A DNA stretch of 37,720 nt from an uncultured Ruminococcus sp. (GCA_947629455.1 CANRDT010000020.1:1-37720), one strand, 5' to 3'; positions 13,820-23,163 are shown, numbered from the stretch's first letter. Numbers and translations are program-made. Notes: generated by a model not told the origin, from the sequence alone.

Positions 13820-16270
13820 TTACAGGTACGCCGATTCAAATTCAATAACGGGCATTGCCTTGCCGAAAAGCCAGCCCTGCGCCATTTTATGACCGCAGCT
13901 TGCAAGTATTTCAGCCTGCTTTTCTGTCTCAACGCCCTCGAATATAATATCCTTCTTGGTCGAATCTATCAGATTGCAGATCTGCGATATGTACTCTCTT
14001 GCCTGCTTGCTTGTGGCGATGTTGTCAATGAACACCTTATCCACCTTTACAATATCGGCAGGCGCGTTCAGCAGCAGACTCAAAGAGGAATAACCCATTC
14101 CAAAATCGTCAATGTCTATCTTGAATCCGCGTTCCCTCAGCTTTCTCAGATTTGCAAAAAGAATATTTATATCGTGAGTAAAACAGCTTTCCGTTATCTC
14201 TATTTCAATAAGGTTCTTGTTTACCCCGTAGCGGTCGGCAATATCGGTTATCTTATCCACAAAATCAATATAGTTGTTGTGAAGTCTTGAAAAATTCACG
14301 GATATAGGCAGCAGCGGTTTGCCCTCAGACTTCCACCTCGCCATTGTTTTAAGCACCTGTTCGTATATGTACAGATCAAGCTCAACGATATATCCCACAT
14401 TCTCCAGTACCGAAATAAATTCATAAGGCAGCTTGTAAGTACCGTCGGGATTGCGCCACCTTGAAAGCGCCTCCGCGCCGATGATCTCGCGCGTATCGAG
14501 GTTGAATTTAGGCTGTAGAAACAGCTCGACCTGTCCGCTTTTCAGCGCGGACTGCAATTCGCTCGCTATAGCCTGATCGTGACTGCGCTGCTTGCGCATA
14601 CGCTCCGTATATATTCCGCAGGGGACTTCCTTTGAACCTTTTACGCTGCGCCTTGCAAGATTCGCATTGTCCATAGCTATCGTTACGTCAAAATCCTTGT
14701 CGGGAATAACGTAAAGTCCGCAGGAAATATGAATATCGCTCGCAGGGTATTTCTGTTTCTGCAAAAGGGTGAAACGATCGTTGCGCTCCTTTATCGACTC
14801 GATAAGCGATTCGCGGTCGTCCGCTTTGTAAAGTCCCACATAATAATCAGAATAGATACGGCAGGCGCAGATACTTGAAGAAGTGCTCCTGATAGTTTGT
14901 GCAAAATCATAGAGCATCTGATTGCCGGCGTCAAATCCGAAGTTATCGTTTACATAAGAAAAATCATTTATATCCGAATAGACGATACCGTAGCAGCAGT
15001 TTTCGTCGAAAGCCTGAGCTATCTCCATAGACGCCTGCTCCTTGAAAGCGTTCCTGTTGAGCAGACCCGTTACCGCGTCGGTGGTGGAAAGCCTTTTTAT
15101 TTCGGCTTTGTCCCTGTCGATAGTACTTTTAAGATCTTTGACGTGTTCAATGCTGAAAAGTCTGCCGTAGACGTTCGTCACTTCGCCCTGTTCGTTGGCT
15201 ACGCTGACATACGGCAGCTTATACCATGTGTAATCGTCGTCGTAAGCCATTGTCCTGAACTCGATACTGCCGCGTTTTGGTGAACGGCATATATCTACCC
15301 AAGTATTGAGATACATATTGAAATCGTCAGGGTGAACGAATTTTTTGCACCGCAGCTTGTTCCAGAAATCGTGTATGACGTTATCCTCCTCGCCGTATCT
15401 GTTAATGCAGTTGGCAAGGAAAAGGGTATCGTCTATAACGCTGTATTCCCAGTAGACCTCTTCGGTATTTTCGGCGATTATGCGGAAACGCTCGGTCTGG
15501 TTGATTATTTCTTTCTCCGCTTTTTTCGTTGCGGAAACGTCCATAATAACGGCGTAGAGCAAAGGATTGCCGTTTTGTGAAACGCCGAAGTACTTGCCGT
15601 TCAGCCGCAGCCACGTCTGCATACCGTCGTATCTTGTTATACGCATTTCAAACGAGCAGGTCGAGCGGTTGTTCACACATTCGTTTATAAACACCATGAG
15701 CTTTGGCAGTTCGCCCTTTTTGAGAAGATGACCTATCGTGCCGGGGTGATTGTCGCGGTTGTCGTAACCCAGCAGACGGTAGTAATCCTCGTTCGCCTCG
15801 ACTATAGAGATAGAATTTCCGCATATCTCATAAAGCGCAACGCCGCCCGGAACGTTATCCATAAGCGCATGCAGTTCACGCTGTGAACGGCTGTATTGTT
15901 TTTTTAGCGTATCGTTTTCCGTAAAATCGCATATGGTTATTTTCGAGCAAAAGTGACCGTTGTCTGCGGTGAAATCCTCCGCAAGACACATAACGTGGAT
16001 AATGTCGCCGTTTTTTTTCAGAAAGCCATGCTCGAGAAAACCGCCTTTTTTATGCTCCTGAAGATCTCTGACAACTTTCATATATTCGTCGTAATCCTCG
16101 GGAGGAATAAAGTCGTAAAATTTCACCCTGCCTTCGGCAACATCGTCGGCAGTGTAGCCCGTAATGGCGTAAAAACCGTCGTTTGCCGAAAGTATGCGTC
16201 CGCCGTCGGTGAAATCGGCAACATATTTGCCGTACAGTATCTCGTTGACAGCGGGTGTATTGTTCTCCAT
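13820..16270 (-). CDS. PAS / degenerate GGDEF / EAL cyclic-di-GMP phosphodiesterase
   Basis: An 816-residue signalling protein without membrane spans. It has two to three PAS-type sensor domains (about residues 15-385), a GGDEF-like domain whose signature is lost (IYSDYYVGLY near 472 in place of GGDEF), so it should not make c-di-GMP, and a full EAL domain (about 584-816). EAL catalytic residues are all present: EALSRW near 600, N in VNFSR, EITE, DDFG, KVDK, EGVETE and QGWLFGKAMP. The likely activity is c-di-GMP hydrolysis gated by PAS input. The ATG at 16270 was chosen for the GGGGAT site upstream; a start at 16312 has none. No partner gene is nearby. Confidence 0.88.
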   Translation of the reverse strand: MENNTPAVNEILYGKYVADFTDGGRILSANDGFYAITGYTADDVAEGRVKFYDFIPPEDYDEYMKVVRDLQEHKKGGFLEHGFLKKNGDIIHVMCLAEDFTADNGHFCSKITICDFTENDTLKKQYSRSQRELHALMDNVPGGVALYEICGNSISIVEANEDYYRLLGYDNRDNHPGTIGHLLKKGELPKLMVFINECVNNRSTCSFEMRITRYDGMQTWLRLNGKYFGVSQNGNPLLYAVIMDVSATKKAEKEIINQTERFRIIAENTEEVYWEYSVIDDTLFLANCINRYGEEDNVIHDFWNKLRCKKFVHPDDFNMYLNTWVDICRSPKRGSIEFRTMAYDDDYTWYKLPYVSVANEQGEVTNVYGRLFSIEHVKDLKSTIDRDKAEIKRLSTTDAVTGLLNRNAFKEQASMEIAQAFDENCCYGIVYSDINDFSYVNDNFGFDAGNQMLYDFAQTIRSTSSSICACRIYSDYYVGLYKADDRESLIESIKERNDRFTLLQKQKYPASDIHISCGLYVIPDKDFDVTIAMDNANLARRSVKGSKEVPCGIYTERMRKQRSHDQAIASELQSALKSGQVELFLQPKFNLDTREIIGAEALSRWRNPDGTYKLPYEFISVLENVGYIVELDLYIYEQVLKTMARWKSEGKPLLPISVNFSRLHNNYIDFVDKITDIADRYGVNKNLIEIEITESCFTHDINILFANLRKLRERGFKIDIDDFGMGYSSLSLLLNAPADIVKVDKVFIDNIATSKQAREYISQICNLIDSTKKDIIFEGVETEKQAEILASCGHKMAQGWLFGKAMPVIEFESAYL

Positions 16271-16303
16271 GAGAATATCCCCAATCGCTATATAGTTACT
16301 AAC

Positions 16304-16332
16304 ATTATACAATAAAGTTAAAAGAATTACAA
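16304..16332 (-). promoter_or_regulatory. Promoter for the EAL protein gene
   Basis: Minus-strand TATAAT (16309-16304) with TTGTAA (16332-16327) at 17-base spacing; a good -10 and a weak -35. Confidence 0.6.
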
Positions 16333-16534
16333 GTAAAAATAGTAAATTCCGTCAAATTGCACAAAAAATCTCACGATATGTAAAAACTTAAAGGTTTGAA
16401 AAAGGCAAATTGCACGTTTGAGGGTATTTATCTCCTGTCGCGTTCCTCCGCGGAAATCAATTTTTATAAAATTGATTTCCTGAAACAAGAGTTTTAGATA
16501 CAAGAAGCAAGAAAAAAGTCTGCAAAGCGGAATA
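16333..16534. other. Intergenic stretch without a gene
   Basis: AT-rich sequence with an inverted repeat GGAAATCAATTTTTAT/AAATTGATTTCC near 16453-16482. No ORF, RNA gene or promoter could be supported, apart from a tract GAAACAAGAG..AGATACAAGAAGCAAG that is mirrored near 18960. Confidence 0.4.
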
Positions 16535-16606
16535 ATATTTTAAAATATGCGCCGTAGGCGCTCCTTGTCTTACCTCTTACCTCTTAAAAGCGCAGCGTTC
16601 TGACTT
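16535..16606 (-). repeat. AGGTAAG-type repeat, inverted
   Basis: Reverse complement of the blocks at 9838 and 12451: GCGCCGTAGGCGCTCCTTGT, then TTACCTCTTACCTCTTAAAA and GCGCAGCGTTCTGA. Confidence 0.8.
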
Positions 16607-16621
16607 TACGGAAATCAAAAA

Positions 16622-17365
16622 TTAATTTCCGTCTCGTTCCTCTCTTGTCAGATCTTTTATCACTTCGCCCGCGATTATCAGACCGGCGACCGACGGCACA
16701 AACGCCGCCGAACCGGGAACACTTCTGCGCGAACTGCCTTTTTCTGCGGTATCCTCGGTATCCTCACTGTTTTCAGCGGGGCGCAGCGGAGGTTCTTCGG
16801 AGTAAACGACTTTCAGAGACTTTATGCCGAGCCGTCTCAGCTGCTGCCGCATTACCTTTGCAAGAGGGCAGACGCTCGTCTTAAAAATATCCGCTACTCG
16901 GAACGCCGTCGGATCGAGCTTGTTTCCTGCTCCCATTGAAGATATAACGGGAATATCCAGAGCCTTTGCGCGTTTTATTATTTCAAGCTTTCCCGTCACC
17001 GTATCTATAGCGTCAATGATATAATCGTACTGCGAAAGGTCGATCTGTTCCGCCGTTTGCGGCATATAAAAGCATTTGTATGTATTTACCCGTATATCGG
17101 GGTCGATCGCGTTTATCCGCGCTTTCGCCGCGTCCGTCTTGTATTGTCCGATAGTGCTGTGATCCGCTATGATCTGTCTGTTTAGATTTGACAGACACAC
17201 CTTGTCATCATCTATCAGACCGATCGTTCCTACTCCGCTCCTTGCAAGCGCCTCGACGGCATATCCGCCGACGCCGCCTATTCCGAAAACCGCCACACTG
17301 CTGCCGCGGAGCTTTTCCATTGCCGCCTTGCCGAGCAAAAGCCGCGTCCTCGAGTACTGATCCAT
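16622..17365 (-). CDS. tcdA: tRNA threonylcarbamoyladenosine dehydratase TcdA
   Basis: A 247-residue ThiF/E1-like enzyme. TcdA (CsdL) uses ATP to cyclise t6A37 of tRNA to ct6A. Seen: the opening QYSRTRLLLG, nucleotide-binding GIGGVGGYAVEALARSG (about 28-44), DDDKVCLSNLNRQI with the catalytic arginine, IDAIDTVTGK, and the TcdA-type tail VCPLAKVMRQQLRR and KVVYSEEPP. The ATG at 17365 follows GAGG; the upstream in-frame extension to 17425 overlaps the promoter and is rejected. Residues near 195-215 are an acidic insert (ENSEDTEDTAEKG). It is monocistronic. Confidence 0.92.
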   Translation of the reverse strand: MDQYSRTRLLLGKAAMEKLRGSSVAVFGIGGVGGYAVEALARSGVGTIGLIDDDKVCLSNLNRQIIADHSTIGQYKTDAAKARINAIDPDIRVNTYKCFYMPQTAEQIDLSQYDYIIDAIDTVTGKLEIIKRAKALDIPVISSMGAGNKLDPTAFRVADIFKTSVCPLAKVMRQQLRRLGIKSLKVVYSEEPPLRPAENSEDTEDTAEKGSSRRSVPGSAAFVPSVAGLIIAGEVIKDLTREERDGN

Positions 17366-17406
17366 TTTCCTCACTTCTTTCCGAAAATCAATGCTTTGCT
17401 GCGTAT

Positions 17407-17435
17407 ATTGTAACACCGGCGGCAAATTTTGTCAA
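17407..17435 (-). promoter_or_regulatory. Sigma-A promoter for tcdA
   Basis: Minus-strand TTGACA (17435-17430), 17-base spacer, TACAAT (17412-17407). Confidence 0.85.
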
Positions 17436-17490
17436 GGAGAAAGTCCGCCGCACCTGCGCTTTTAAAATGATTGTTAAAAAAATCACGGAA

Positions 17491-17627
17491 ATCAATTTTT
17501 AAATTTTATGTAAGCATTTTAATATTTTTTATCGGTTCAGGCTGCCTTTTGGGTTATTTTTCCTCCGCCAACGGCGGAGGAAAAATAATTTAATGTTATA
17601 TTCTCCGCCGCAGGCGGAGAATATAAC
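17491..17627 (+). repeat. Double-hairpin repeat, copy 3
   Basis: Flank ATTTTATGTAAGCATTTTAA followed by a 16-bp perfect stem 17554-17569 with 17573-17588 and a 15-bp perfect stem 17595-17609 with 17613-17627. The second stem is GTTATATTCTCCGCC where copy 2 has GGTATATTCTCCGCC, and its partner arm changes to match. Confidence 0.88.
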
Positions 17628-17716
17628 AAAAATCTTATCAGATCGGTCAGAATATAATTATAAGACCAAAAACACTCTTATAAAATTGAATTCCGTGTTA
17701 AAAAAATAAAAACCCC

Positions 17717-17745
17717 TTTACAAACGGCGAGATGTATGCTATAAT
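17717..17745 (+). promoter_or_regulatory. Sigma-A promoter for carA
   Basis: TTTACA (17717-17722), 17-base spacer, TATAAT (17740-17745). The leader is only about 40 bases, too short for a PyrR or T-box type attenuator. Confidence 0.8.
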
Positions 17746-17792
17746 AGTATTTGTAAAAATCTGAGCAAAAAGCAGCAAAGGAGGAGCTATCA

Positions 17793-18863
17793 GTGCAGAA
17801 AGCGTATCTTATACTGGAAAACGGTACTATATTTGAAGGCAGAAGTTTCGGCGCTGACGGCGAGGCGGTCGGCGAAATAGTCTTTACCACGGCGATGACC
17901 GGTTATCTGGAAACTCTTACGGATCCCAGTTACTACGGACAGATCGTTGTTCAGACATTTCCACTTATCGGAAATTACGGAGTTATTCCTTCGGATTTTG
18001 AAAGCCGCTGTCCGCACGTCAAGGCTTATATCGTAAGAGATTGGTGTCAGGAACCCAGCAATTTCCGTTGTGAGGGTGATCTTGACACTTTTTTAAAGCA
18101 GAATAATATTGTCGGTCTGTTCGGCATAGACACCAGACAGCTCACCCGTATCGTAAGAGAATCGGGCGTTATGAACGGCAAGATCGTAAAGGAAGGCTCG
18201 GGATTCAGCTTTGCGGATCTCAAATCCTACAAAATAACCGACGCGGTGAAAAATACCACCTGCTCGGAGGAGACCGTTTACGATCCCGAGGGAGAGATAA
18301 AGCGCAGGGTCGTTTTGTTTGACTTCGGTGCAAAGCAGAATATCTGCCGCGAGCTTGTCAAAAGAGGCTGTCAGGTCACGGTCGTTCCGGCTTACACCAC
18401 GGCGCAGAGAGTAGCCGAGCTTGCCCCCGACGGCGTTATGCTCTCAAACGGTCCCGGAGATCCGGCTGAGAATACGGATATTATAGAGGAGCTTAAAAAG
18501 CTGGCGGAGTATAAGATACCGACATTCGGTATCTGTCTGGGACATCAGCTGCTCGCTCTTTCTCAGGGAGCGAGAACGCAGAAACTGAAATACGGTCACA
18601 GAGGTGCGAATCAGCCTGCGGCGGAGCTTGAAACGGGCAGGGTGTACATAACGAGCCAGAATCACGGCTACGCGGTTATAAACGACTCTCTCGGAGAAAA
18701 TGCCAAGGTGTCTTTCGTCAATGCGAACGACGGCACCTGCGAGGGTATTACCTATCTGGATATGCCTGCCTTTTCGGTGCAGTTTCATCCTGAGGCGTGC
18801 GGTGGACCCCTCGATACGGGATTCCTTTTCGACAGGTTCATAAGTATGATGGACGGCGAATAG
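17793..18863 (+). CDS. carA: Carbamoyl phosphate synthase small subunit
   Basis: A 356-residue glutaminase subunit that releases ammonia from glutamine for CarB. The N-terminal CPSase small domain is followed by a class I glutamine amidotransferase domain. The catalytic triad is visible: C248 in GICLGHQ, H332 and E334 in QFHPEA. The CPS-type HRGANQP and QNHGYAV motifs are intact. The start is the GTG at 17793 behind AAAGGAGGA. carB follows after 244 bases that contain repeats but no clear promoter, so the two are likely cotranscribed. Product serves pyrimidine and arginine synthesis. Confidence 0.95.
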   Translation: MQKAYLILENGTIFEGRSFGADGEAVGEIVFTTAMTGYLETLTDPSYYGQIVVQTFPLIGNYGVIPSDFESRCPHVKAYIVRDWCQEPSNFRCEGDLDTFLKQNNIVGLFGIDTRQLTRIVRESGVMNGKIVKEGSGFSFADLKSYKITDAVKNTTCSEETVYDPEGEIKRRVVLFDFGAKQNICRELVKRGCQVTVVPAYTTAQRVAELAPDGVMLSNGPGDPAENTDIIEELKKLAEYKIPTFGICLGHQLLALSQGARTQKLKYGHRGANQPAAELETGRVYITSQNHGYAVINDSLGENAKVSFVNANDGTCEGITYLDMPAFSVQFHPEACGGPLDTGFLFDRFISMMDGE

Positions 18864-18876
18864 ACCGCAGTCCTCT

Positions 18877-18925
18877 TTAGAGGTAAGAGGTAAGAAGTAA
18901 GAAGTAAGAGGAGCGCCTGCGGCGG
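18877..18925 (+). repeat. AGGTAAG-type repeat, expanded
   Basis: Tandem copies of a 7-base unit (AGAGGTA, AGAGGTA, AGAAGTA, AGAAGTA, AGAGG) followed by AGCGCCTGCGGCGG. The unit number is higher than at 9838 or 12451. Confidence 0.75.
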
Positions 18926-18978
18926 ATCATTTTAAATATTAGTTCTCTTTGCATACTTTTTTCTTGCTTCTTGTATCT

Positions 18979-19022
18979 GAAGATCTTGTTTTTTAAGATC
19001 AATTTTGTAAAAGTTGATCTTC
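18979..19022. other. Hairpin between carA and carB
   Basis: AAGATCAA (18995-19002) pairs perfectly with TTGATCTT (19014-19021), and GAAGATC (18979-18985) competes for the same arm. No T-run follows on the plus strand, so it may modulate but would not classically terminate. Confidence 0.4.
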
Positions 19023-19107
19023 GTGTGTTGGCGGTCGGCAGCGGTCGTCGGTATCTTGAATATATACGGCAGAAAGACAGAATATTTCTCAGGAAGGATT
19101 GAATGAG

Positions 19108-22100
19108 ATGCCTTTGAATAAAAATATAAAGCGAGTGCTGGTCATCGGTTCGGGACCTATCGTCATCGGTCAGGCGGCGGAGTTTGACTATGCCGGTACA
19201 CAGGCTTGCCGCGCTCTTAAACAGGAGGGACTGGAGGTCATACTTATAAACTCCAACCCTGCTACCATTATGACCGATAAGGCTATGGCGGATAAGATCT
19301 ACATAGAACCGCTCACCCTTGAGACCGTAAAGAGAGTTATACAGAAAGAACGCCCCGACAGTCTTTTGTCCACCCTCGGCGGACAGACGGGACTTACCCT
19401 TTCAATGCAGCTTGCAAAAGAGGGTTTTCTGGATAAGTATAATGTAAAGCTGCTCGGAGCGGATCCCGAAACGATAGATAAAGCCGAGGACAGACAGATG
19501 TTCAAGGATACCATGGAGTCTATCGGTCAGCCGTGTATACCCTCTTTGGTGGTAAATACGGTCGAGGACGCAGTTGCGTTCGCAAACACTCCCGGAATAG
19601 GCTATCCGCTTATCATTCGCCCTGCGTTCACGCTCGGCGGCACGGGCGGCGGTATCGTAAATAACGAAGAGGAACTGCGTGAGATCACGAGAAACGGTCT
19701 TTACCTCTCACCGATAACGCAGGTGCTTGTGGAAAAATGCATTGCAGGCTGGAAAGAGATCGAATTTGAGGTAATGCGCGACGCCAAGGGAAATGTGATA
19801 ACCGTCTGCTCGATGGAGAACTTCGACCCCGTGGGCGTTCATACGGGCGATTCCATAGTTATCGCGCCATGCGTCACCCTTGCGGATAAGGAATATCAGA
19901 TGCTGCGTTCCGCGGCGCTGAAAATAATAGATACCCTTAAAGTGGAGGGCGGCTGCAACTGTCAGTTTGCGCTTAATCCCGACAGTTTTGAGTATGCCGT
20001 TATCGAGGTAAATCCCAGAGTTTCCAGATCGTCTGCGCTTGCCTCCAAGGCGACGGGTTATCCGATCGCAAAGGTCGCGGCAAAGATCGCTATCGGCTAT
20101 ACTCTTGACGAGATAGTAAACGCAGTCACCGGAAAGACTTATGCCTGCTTTGAACCTGCTCTCGACTATGTTGTGGTAAAGCTGCCGAAATGGCCTTTTG
20201 ATAAATTCGTATATGCAAAACGCGAACTCGGAACTCAGATGAAGGCTACCGGAGAGGTAATGGCTATCGGTACTACCTTCGAGCAGGCGATAATGAAAGC
20301 GGTAAGGGGCGCGGAGATCGGTCACGATTGCCTGATCTCTCCGAAAATGGCTGACCTTACCGACGAGGAAGTCCGCAATAAGCTGCATAACTGCGACGAT
20401 GAAAGGCTGTTCGTGGTCTACGAGGCTTTAAGGCGCGGCGTATCGGTGGACGATATACACGAGATAACGAAGATAGACGAATGGTTCTTGTATAAGCTTT
20501 GCAAGCTCATCGAGGTGGAAAGGGAGCTTGCAAAGGGAAACGTTTCGTTCGAGCTTTACCGCCACGCCAAGAAACTCGGTTATCCCGATAAGGTGATCGA
20601 GAGGCTCTCGGGCGAGAAGATCAACAAAAAGCTGCCTGCGGTATTCAAAATGGTGGATACCTGCGCGGCTGAGTTTTCGGCAATGACACCATACTTCTAT
20701 TCTACCTATGATACGGAGGACGAGGCGGAAGAGTTTATCCGTTCAGTCCATACCGGCAACAAGACGGTCATCGTTTTCGGCTCGGGTCCTATACGGATAG
20801 GTCAGGGTATCGAATTTGACTATGCGTCGGTACACTGCGTGTGGGCTCTTAAAGAACACGGCTTTGATGTGGTCATCGTCAATAACAACCCCGAAACCGT
20901 TTCTACCGACTTTGACACCGCCGACAGACTTTACTTTGAACCTCTTACCGATGAAGACGTAATGAACATCATCAATATAGAAAAGCCTTACGGCGTGGTC
21001 GTGGCGTTCGGCGGACAGACGGCTATCAAGCTTACAAAGCACCTTTCGCAAAACGGTGTTAAGATACTCGGCACGCCTCCCGATTCCATAGACGCTGCTG
21101 AGGACAGAGAACGCTTTGACGAACTGCTTGAAATGCATAAGATAAAGCGTCCGCAGGGCTTTACGGTCATGACTGAGGCGGAGGCTCTTGAAGTTGCGAA
21201 TAAGATAGAATACCCCGTGCTTATGCGCCCGTCGTATGTGCTTGGCGGTCAGAATATGATAATCGCATTCAATGATGCGGATATAAAAGAGTATATGGCT
21301 ATCATTCTTTCGCAGGGTATAGAAAATCCCGTGCTGATAGACAAATACCTTATGGGTCCCGAGCTTGAAGTGGACGCGATCTGTGACGGCGAGGATATAC
21401 TTATCCCGGGCATAATGGAGCATATCGAAAGAGCGGGCATACATTCGGGCGACTCTATCGCAGTCTATCCGGCATGGAACGTTTCCGACAGAATGATCGA
21501 GCGCATTATCGACTGTTCAAAGAAGCTGGCAGTCTCTCTGAATACAAGGGGACTGGTGAATATACAGTATCTCATATACAAAGACGAGCTTTACGTTATC
21601 GAGGTCAACCCGAGATCGTCAAGAACCATTCCGTACATCTCAAAGGTGACGGGCGTGCCTATGGTCGATCTCGCCACAAGAGCAATGCTCGGCGAAAAGC
21701 TTAAGGATATGGGCTATGGTACGGGACTTTATCCAAATTCGCCGTATGTGGCTGTGAAAGTGCCGGTGTTCTCCTTTGAAAAGCTTATCGACGTTGACAA
21801 TCATCTCGGTCCTGAGATGAAATCCACCGGTGAAGTGCTTGCCGTTGCCTCTACTCTGGAGGAATCTCTCTATAAGGGACTTACCGCGGCAGGATATAAG
21901 CTCGGCAAAAAGGGCGGAGTGCTTATTACCGTGAGGGATTCGGACAAGAGCGAGATACCCTATACCGCTAAGATGTTCTATGATCTGGGATTTAAGATCT
22001 ATTCCACAAAGGGAACGGCTGCGGTGCTGAGAGATCACGGCATACCCTGCGAGGAGGTCGCCAAGATACACGAGGCGGAGGACAATACGCTCACGCTTAT

Positions 22101-23163
22101 CGAGAGCGGAAAGATAGCGTATGTAATTTCAACTTCGTCAAAGGGAAGAATACCGACGAGAGATTCGGTAAAGATCAGAAGAAAGACAGTGGAGAGAAAT
22201 ATCCCCTGCCTGACTTCAATAGATACCGCAAACGCGATAGCGTCCTCTATAAGGAGCAGATTTACCGAGCATAACACCGAGATAGTTGATATAAACAATA
22301 TGCGCACCGAGAAAAAGCGGCTTGAATTTACAAAAATGCAGGGCTGCGGCAATGATTATATCTACTTTAACTGCTTTGATCAGAAGATAGATAATCCCGA
22401 GGGTCTTGCGCTCAAACTGTCCGACAGGCATTTCGGTATCGGCGGCGACGGCGTTATACTGATCGAAAGGTCGAAGATCGCCGACGGCAAGATGAGGATA
22501 TTCAATCTTGACGGCTCGGAGGGAAAAATGTGCGGCAACGGTATCCGCTGCGTGGCTAAGTTTATGAGGGACAACGGTCTGGCGGACAGCGATGAGATCT
22601 CGGTAGAAACGCTGAGCGGAATAATGAAAGTATCGCTGCAAAGGCACTACGGCGAAGTCAACGGCGCGACGGTAAATATGGGCAAGGCAATACTTGCGCC
22701 GAATCTTATACCGGTACGGCTGGACGCGGACGAAAACGGAAGAGTAGTTGACCGCGAGGTAGTAATCGGCGGTGAAAAGTACAGCGTCACCTGCGTATCT
22801 ATGGGAAATCCCCACTGCGTGGTATTCCTTAACAATATCGACGGTCTGGACATTGAAAAGGTGGGAACTTCATTCGAGTTCGATCCTATCTTCCCCGACC
22901 GCGTAAATACGGAGTTTATCAAGGTCATAGACGATCATACTCTTAAAATGAGAGTCTGGGAGCGCGGTTCGGGCGAAACGTGGGCATGCGGTACAGGCTC
23001 ATGCGCTGCGGCGGTCGCGGCGGTGCTCAACGGCTACTGTAAGAAAGACACCGATATTACCGTAAAGCTCAAGGGCGGCGATCTGGTCATCAGATACACC
23101 GACGACGCGGTCTATATGACAGGCGATGCGGTAACGGTATTCTCGGGCAGCATAATCATCTGA
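19108..23163 (+). CDS. carB-dapF: CarB-DapF fusion: carbamoyl phosphate synthase large subunit + diaminopimelate epimerase
   Basis: One uninterrupted frame of 1351 residues. Residues 1-1060 are a full CarB: two ATP-grasp halves (VLVIGSGPIVIGQAAEFDYA at 11 and the matching VIVFGSGPIRIGQGIEFDYA near 552) and a C-terminal MGS-like regulatory domain. Residues 1065-1351 are a complete DapF (usual 270-285), with both catalytic cysteines: C1142 in KMCGNGIRC and C1294 in WACGTGSC, plus MQGCGNDY at its start. CarB joins ammonia, bicarbonate and phosphate into carbamoyl phosphate; DapF converts LL- to meso-diaminopimelate. An in-frame ATG at 22300 marks the junction but has no clear ribosome binding site. 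The start is ATG 19108 behind AGGAAGG; a TTG at 19099 is too close to it. dapL follows after 29 bases. Confidence 0.92.
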   Translation: MPLNKNIKRVLVIGSGPIVIGQAAEFDYAGTQACRALKQEGLEVILINSNPATIMTDKAMADKIYIEPLTLETVKRVIQKERPDSLLSTLGGQTGLTLSMQLAKEGFLDKYNVKLLGADPETIDKAEDRQMFKDTMESIGQPCIPSLVVNTVEDAVAFANTPGIGYPLIIRPAFTLGGTGGGIVNNEEELREITRNGLYLSPITQVLVEKCIAGWKEIEFEVMRDAKGNVITVCSMENFDPVGVHTGDSIVIAPCVTLADKEYQMLRSAALKIIDTLKVEGGCNCQFALNPDSFEYAVIEVNPRVSRSSALASKATGYPIAKVAAKIAIGYTLDEIVNAVTGKTYACFEPALDYVVVKLPKWPFDKFVYAKRELGTQMKATGEVMAIGTTFEQAIMKAVRGAEIGHDCLISPKMADLTDEEVRNKLHNCDDERLFVVYEALRRGVSVDDIHEITKIDEWFLYKLCKLIEVERELAKGNVSFELYRHAKKLGYPDKVIERLSGEKINKKLPAVFKMVDTCAAEFSAMTPYFYSTYDTEDEAEEFIRSVHTGNKTVIVFGSGPIRIGQGIEFDYASVHCVWALKEHGFDVVIVNNNPETVSTDFDTADRLYFEPLTDEDVMNIINIEKPYGVVVAFGGQTAIKLTKHLSQNGVKILGTPPDSIDAAEDRERFDELLEMHKIKRPQGFTVMTEAEALEVANKIEYPVLMRPSYVLGGQNMIIAFNDADIKEYMAIILSQGIENPVLIDKYLMGPELEVDAICDGEDILIPGIMEHIERAGIHSGDSIAVYPAWNVSDRMIERIIDCSKKLAVSLNTRGLVNIQYLIYKDELYVIEVNPRSSRTIPYISKVTGVPMVDLATRAMLGEKLKDMGYGTGLYPNSPYVAVKVPVFSFEKLIDVDNHLGPEMKSTGEVLAVASTLEESLYKGLTAAGYKLGKKGGVLITVRDSDKSEIPYTAKMFYDLGFKIYSTKGTAAVLRDHGIPCEEVAKIHEAEDNTLTLIESGKIAYVISTSSKGRIPTRDSVKIRRKTVERNIPCLTSIDTANAIASSIRSRFTEHNTEIVDINNMRTEKKRLEFTKMQGCGNDYIYFNCFDQKIDNPEGLALKLSDRHFGIGGDGVILIERSKIADGKMRIFNLDGSEGKMCGNGIRCVAKFMRDNGLADSDEISVETLSGIMKVSLQRHYGEVNGATVNMGKAILAPNLIPVRLDADENGRVVDREVVIGGEKYSVTCVSMGNPHCVVFLNNIDGLDIEKVGTSFEFDPIFPDRVNTEFIKVIDDHTLKMRVWERGSGETWACGTGSCAAAVAAVLNGYCKKDTDITVKLKGGDLVIRYTDDAVYMTGDAVTVFSGSIII

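Noticed and set aside
13639-13848. 69-residue ORF downstream of the AraC-family gene
   Set aside because: It is the double-hairpin repeat read through in one frame.
18877-18925. CRISPR-like array
   Set aside because: The units are seven-base tandem repeats without spacers; no cas gene is present.
22300-23163. Separate dapF gene starting at the internal ATG
   Set aside because: No stop separates it from carB and no good ribosome binding site precedes 22300; listed as one fused gene, with internal initiation left open.
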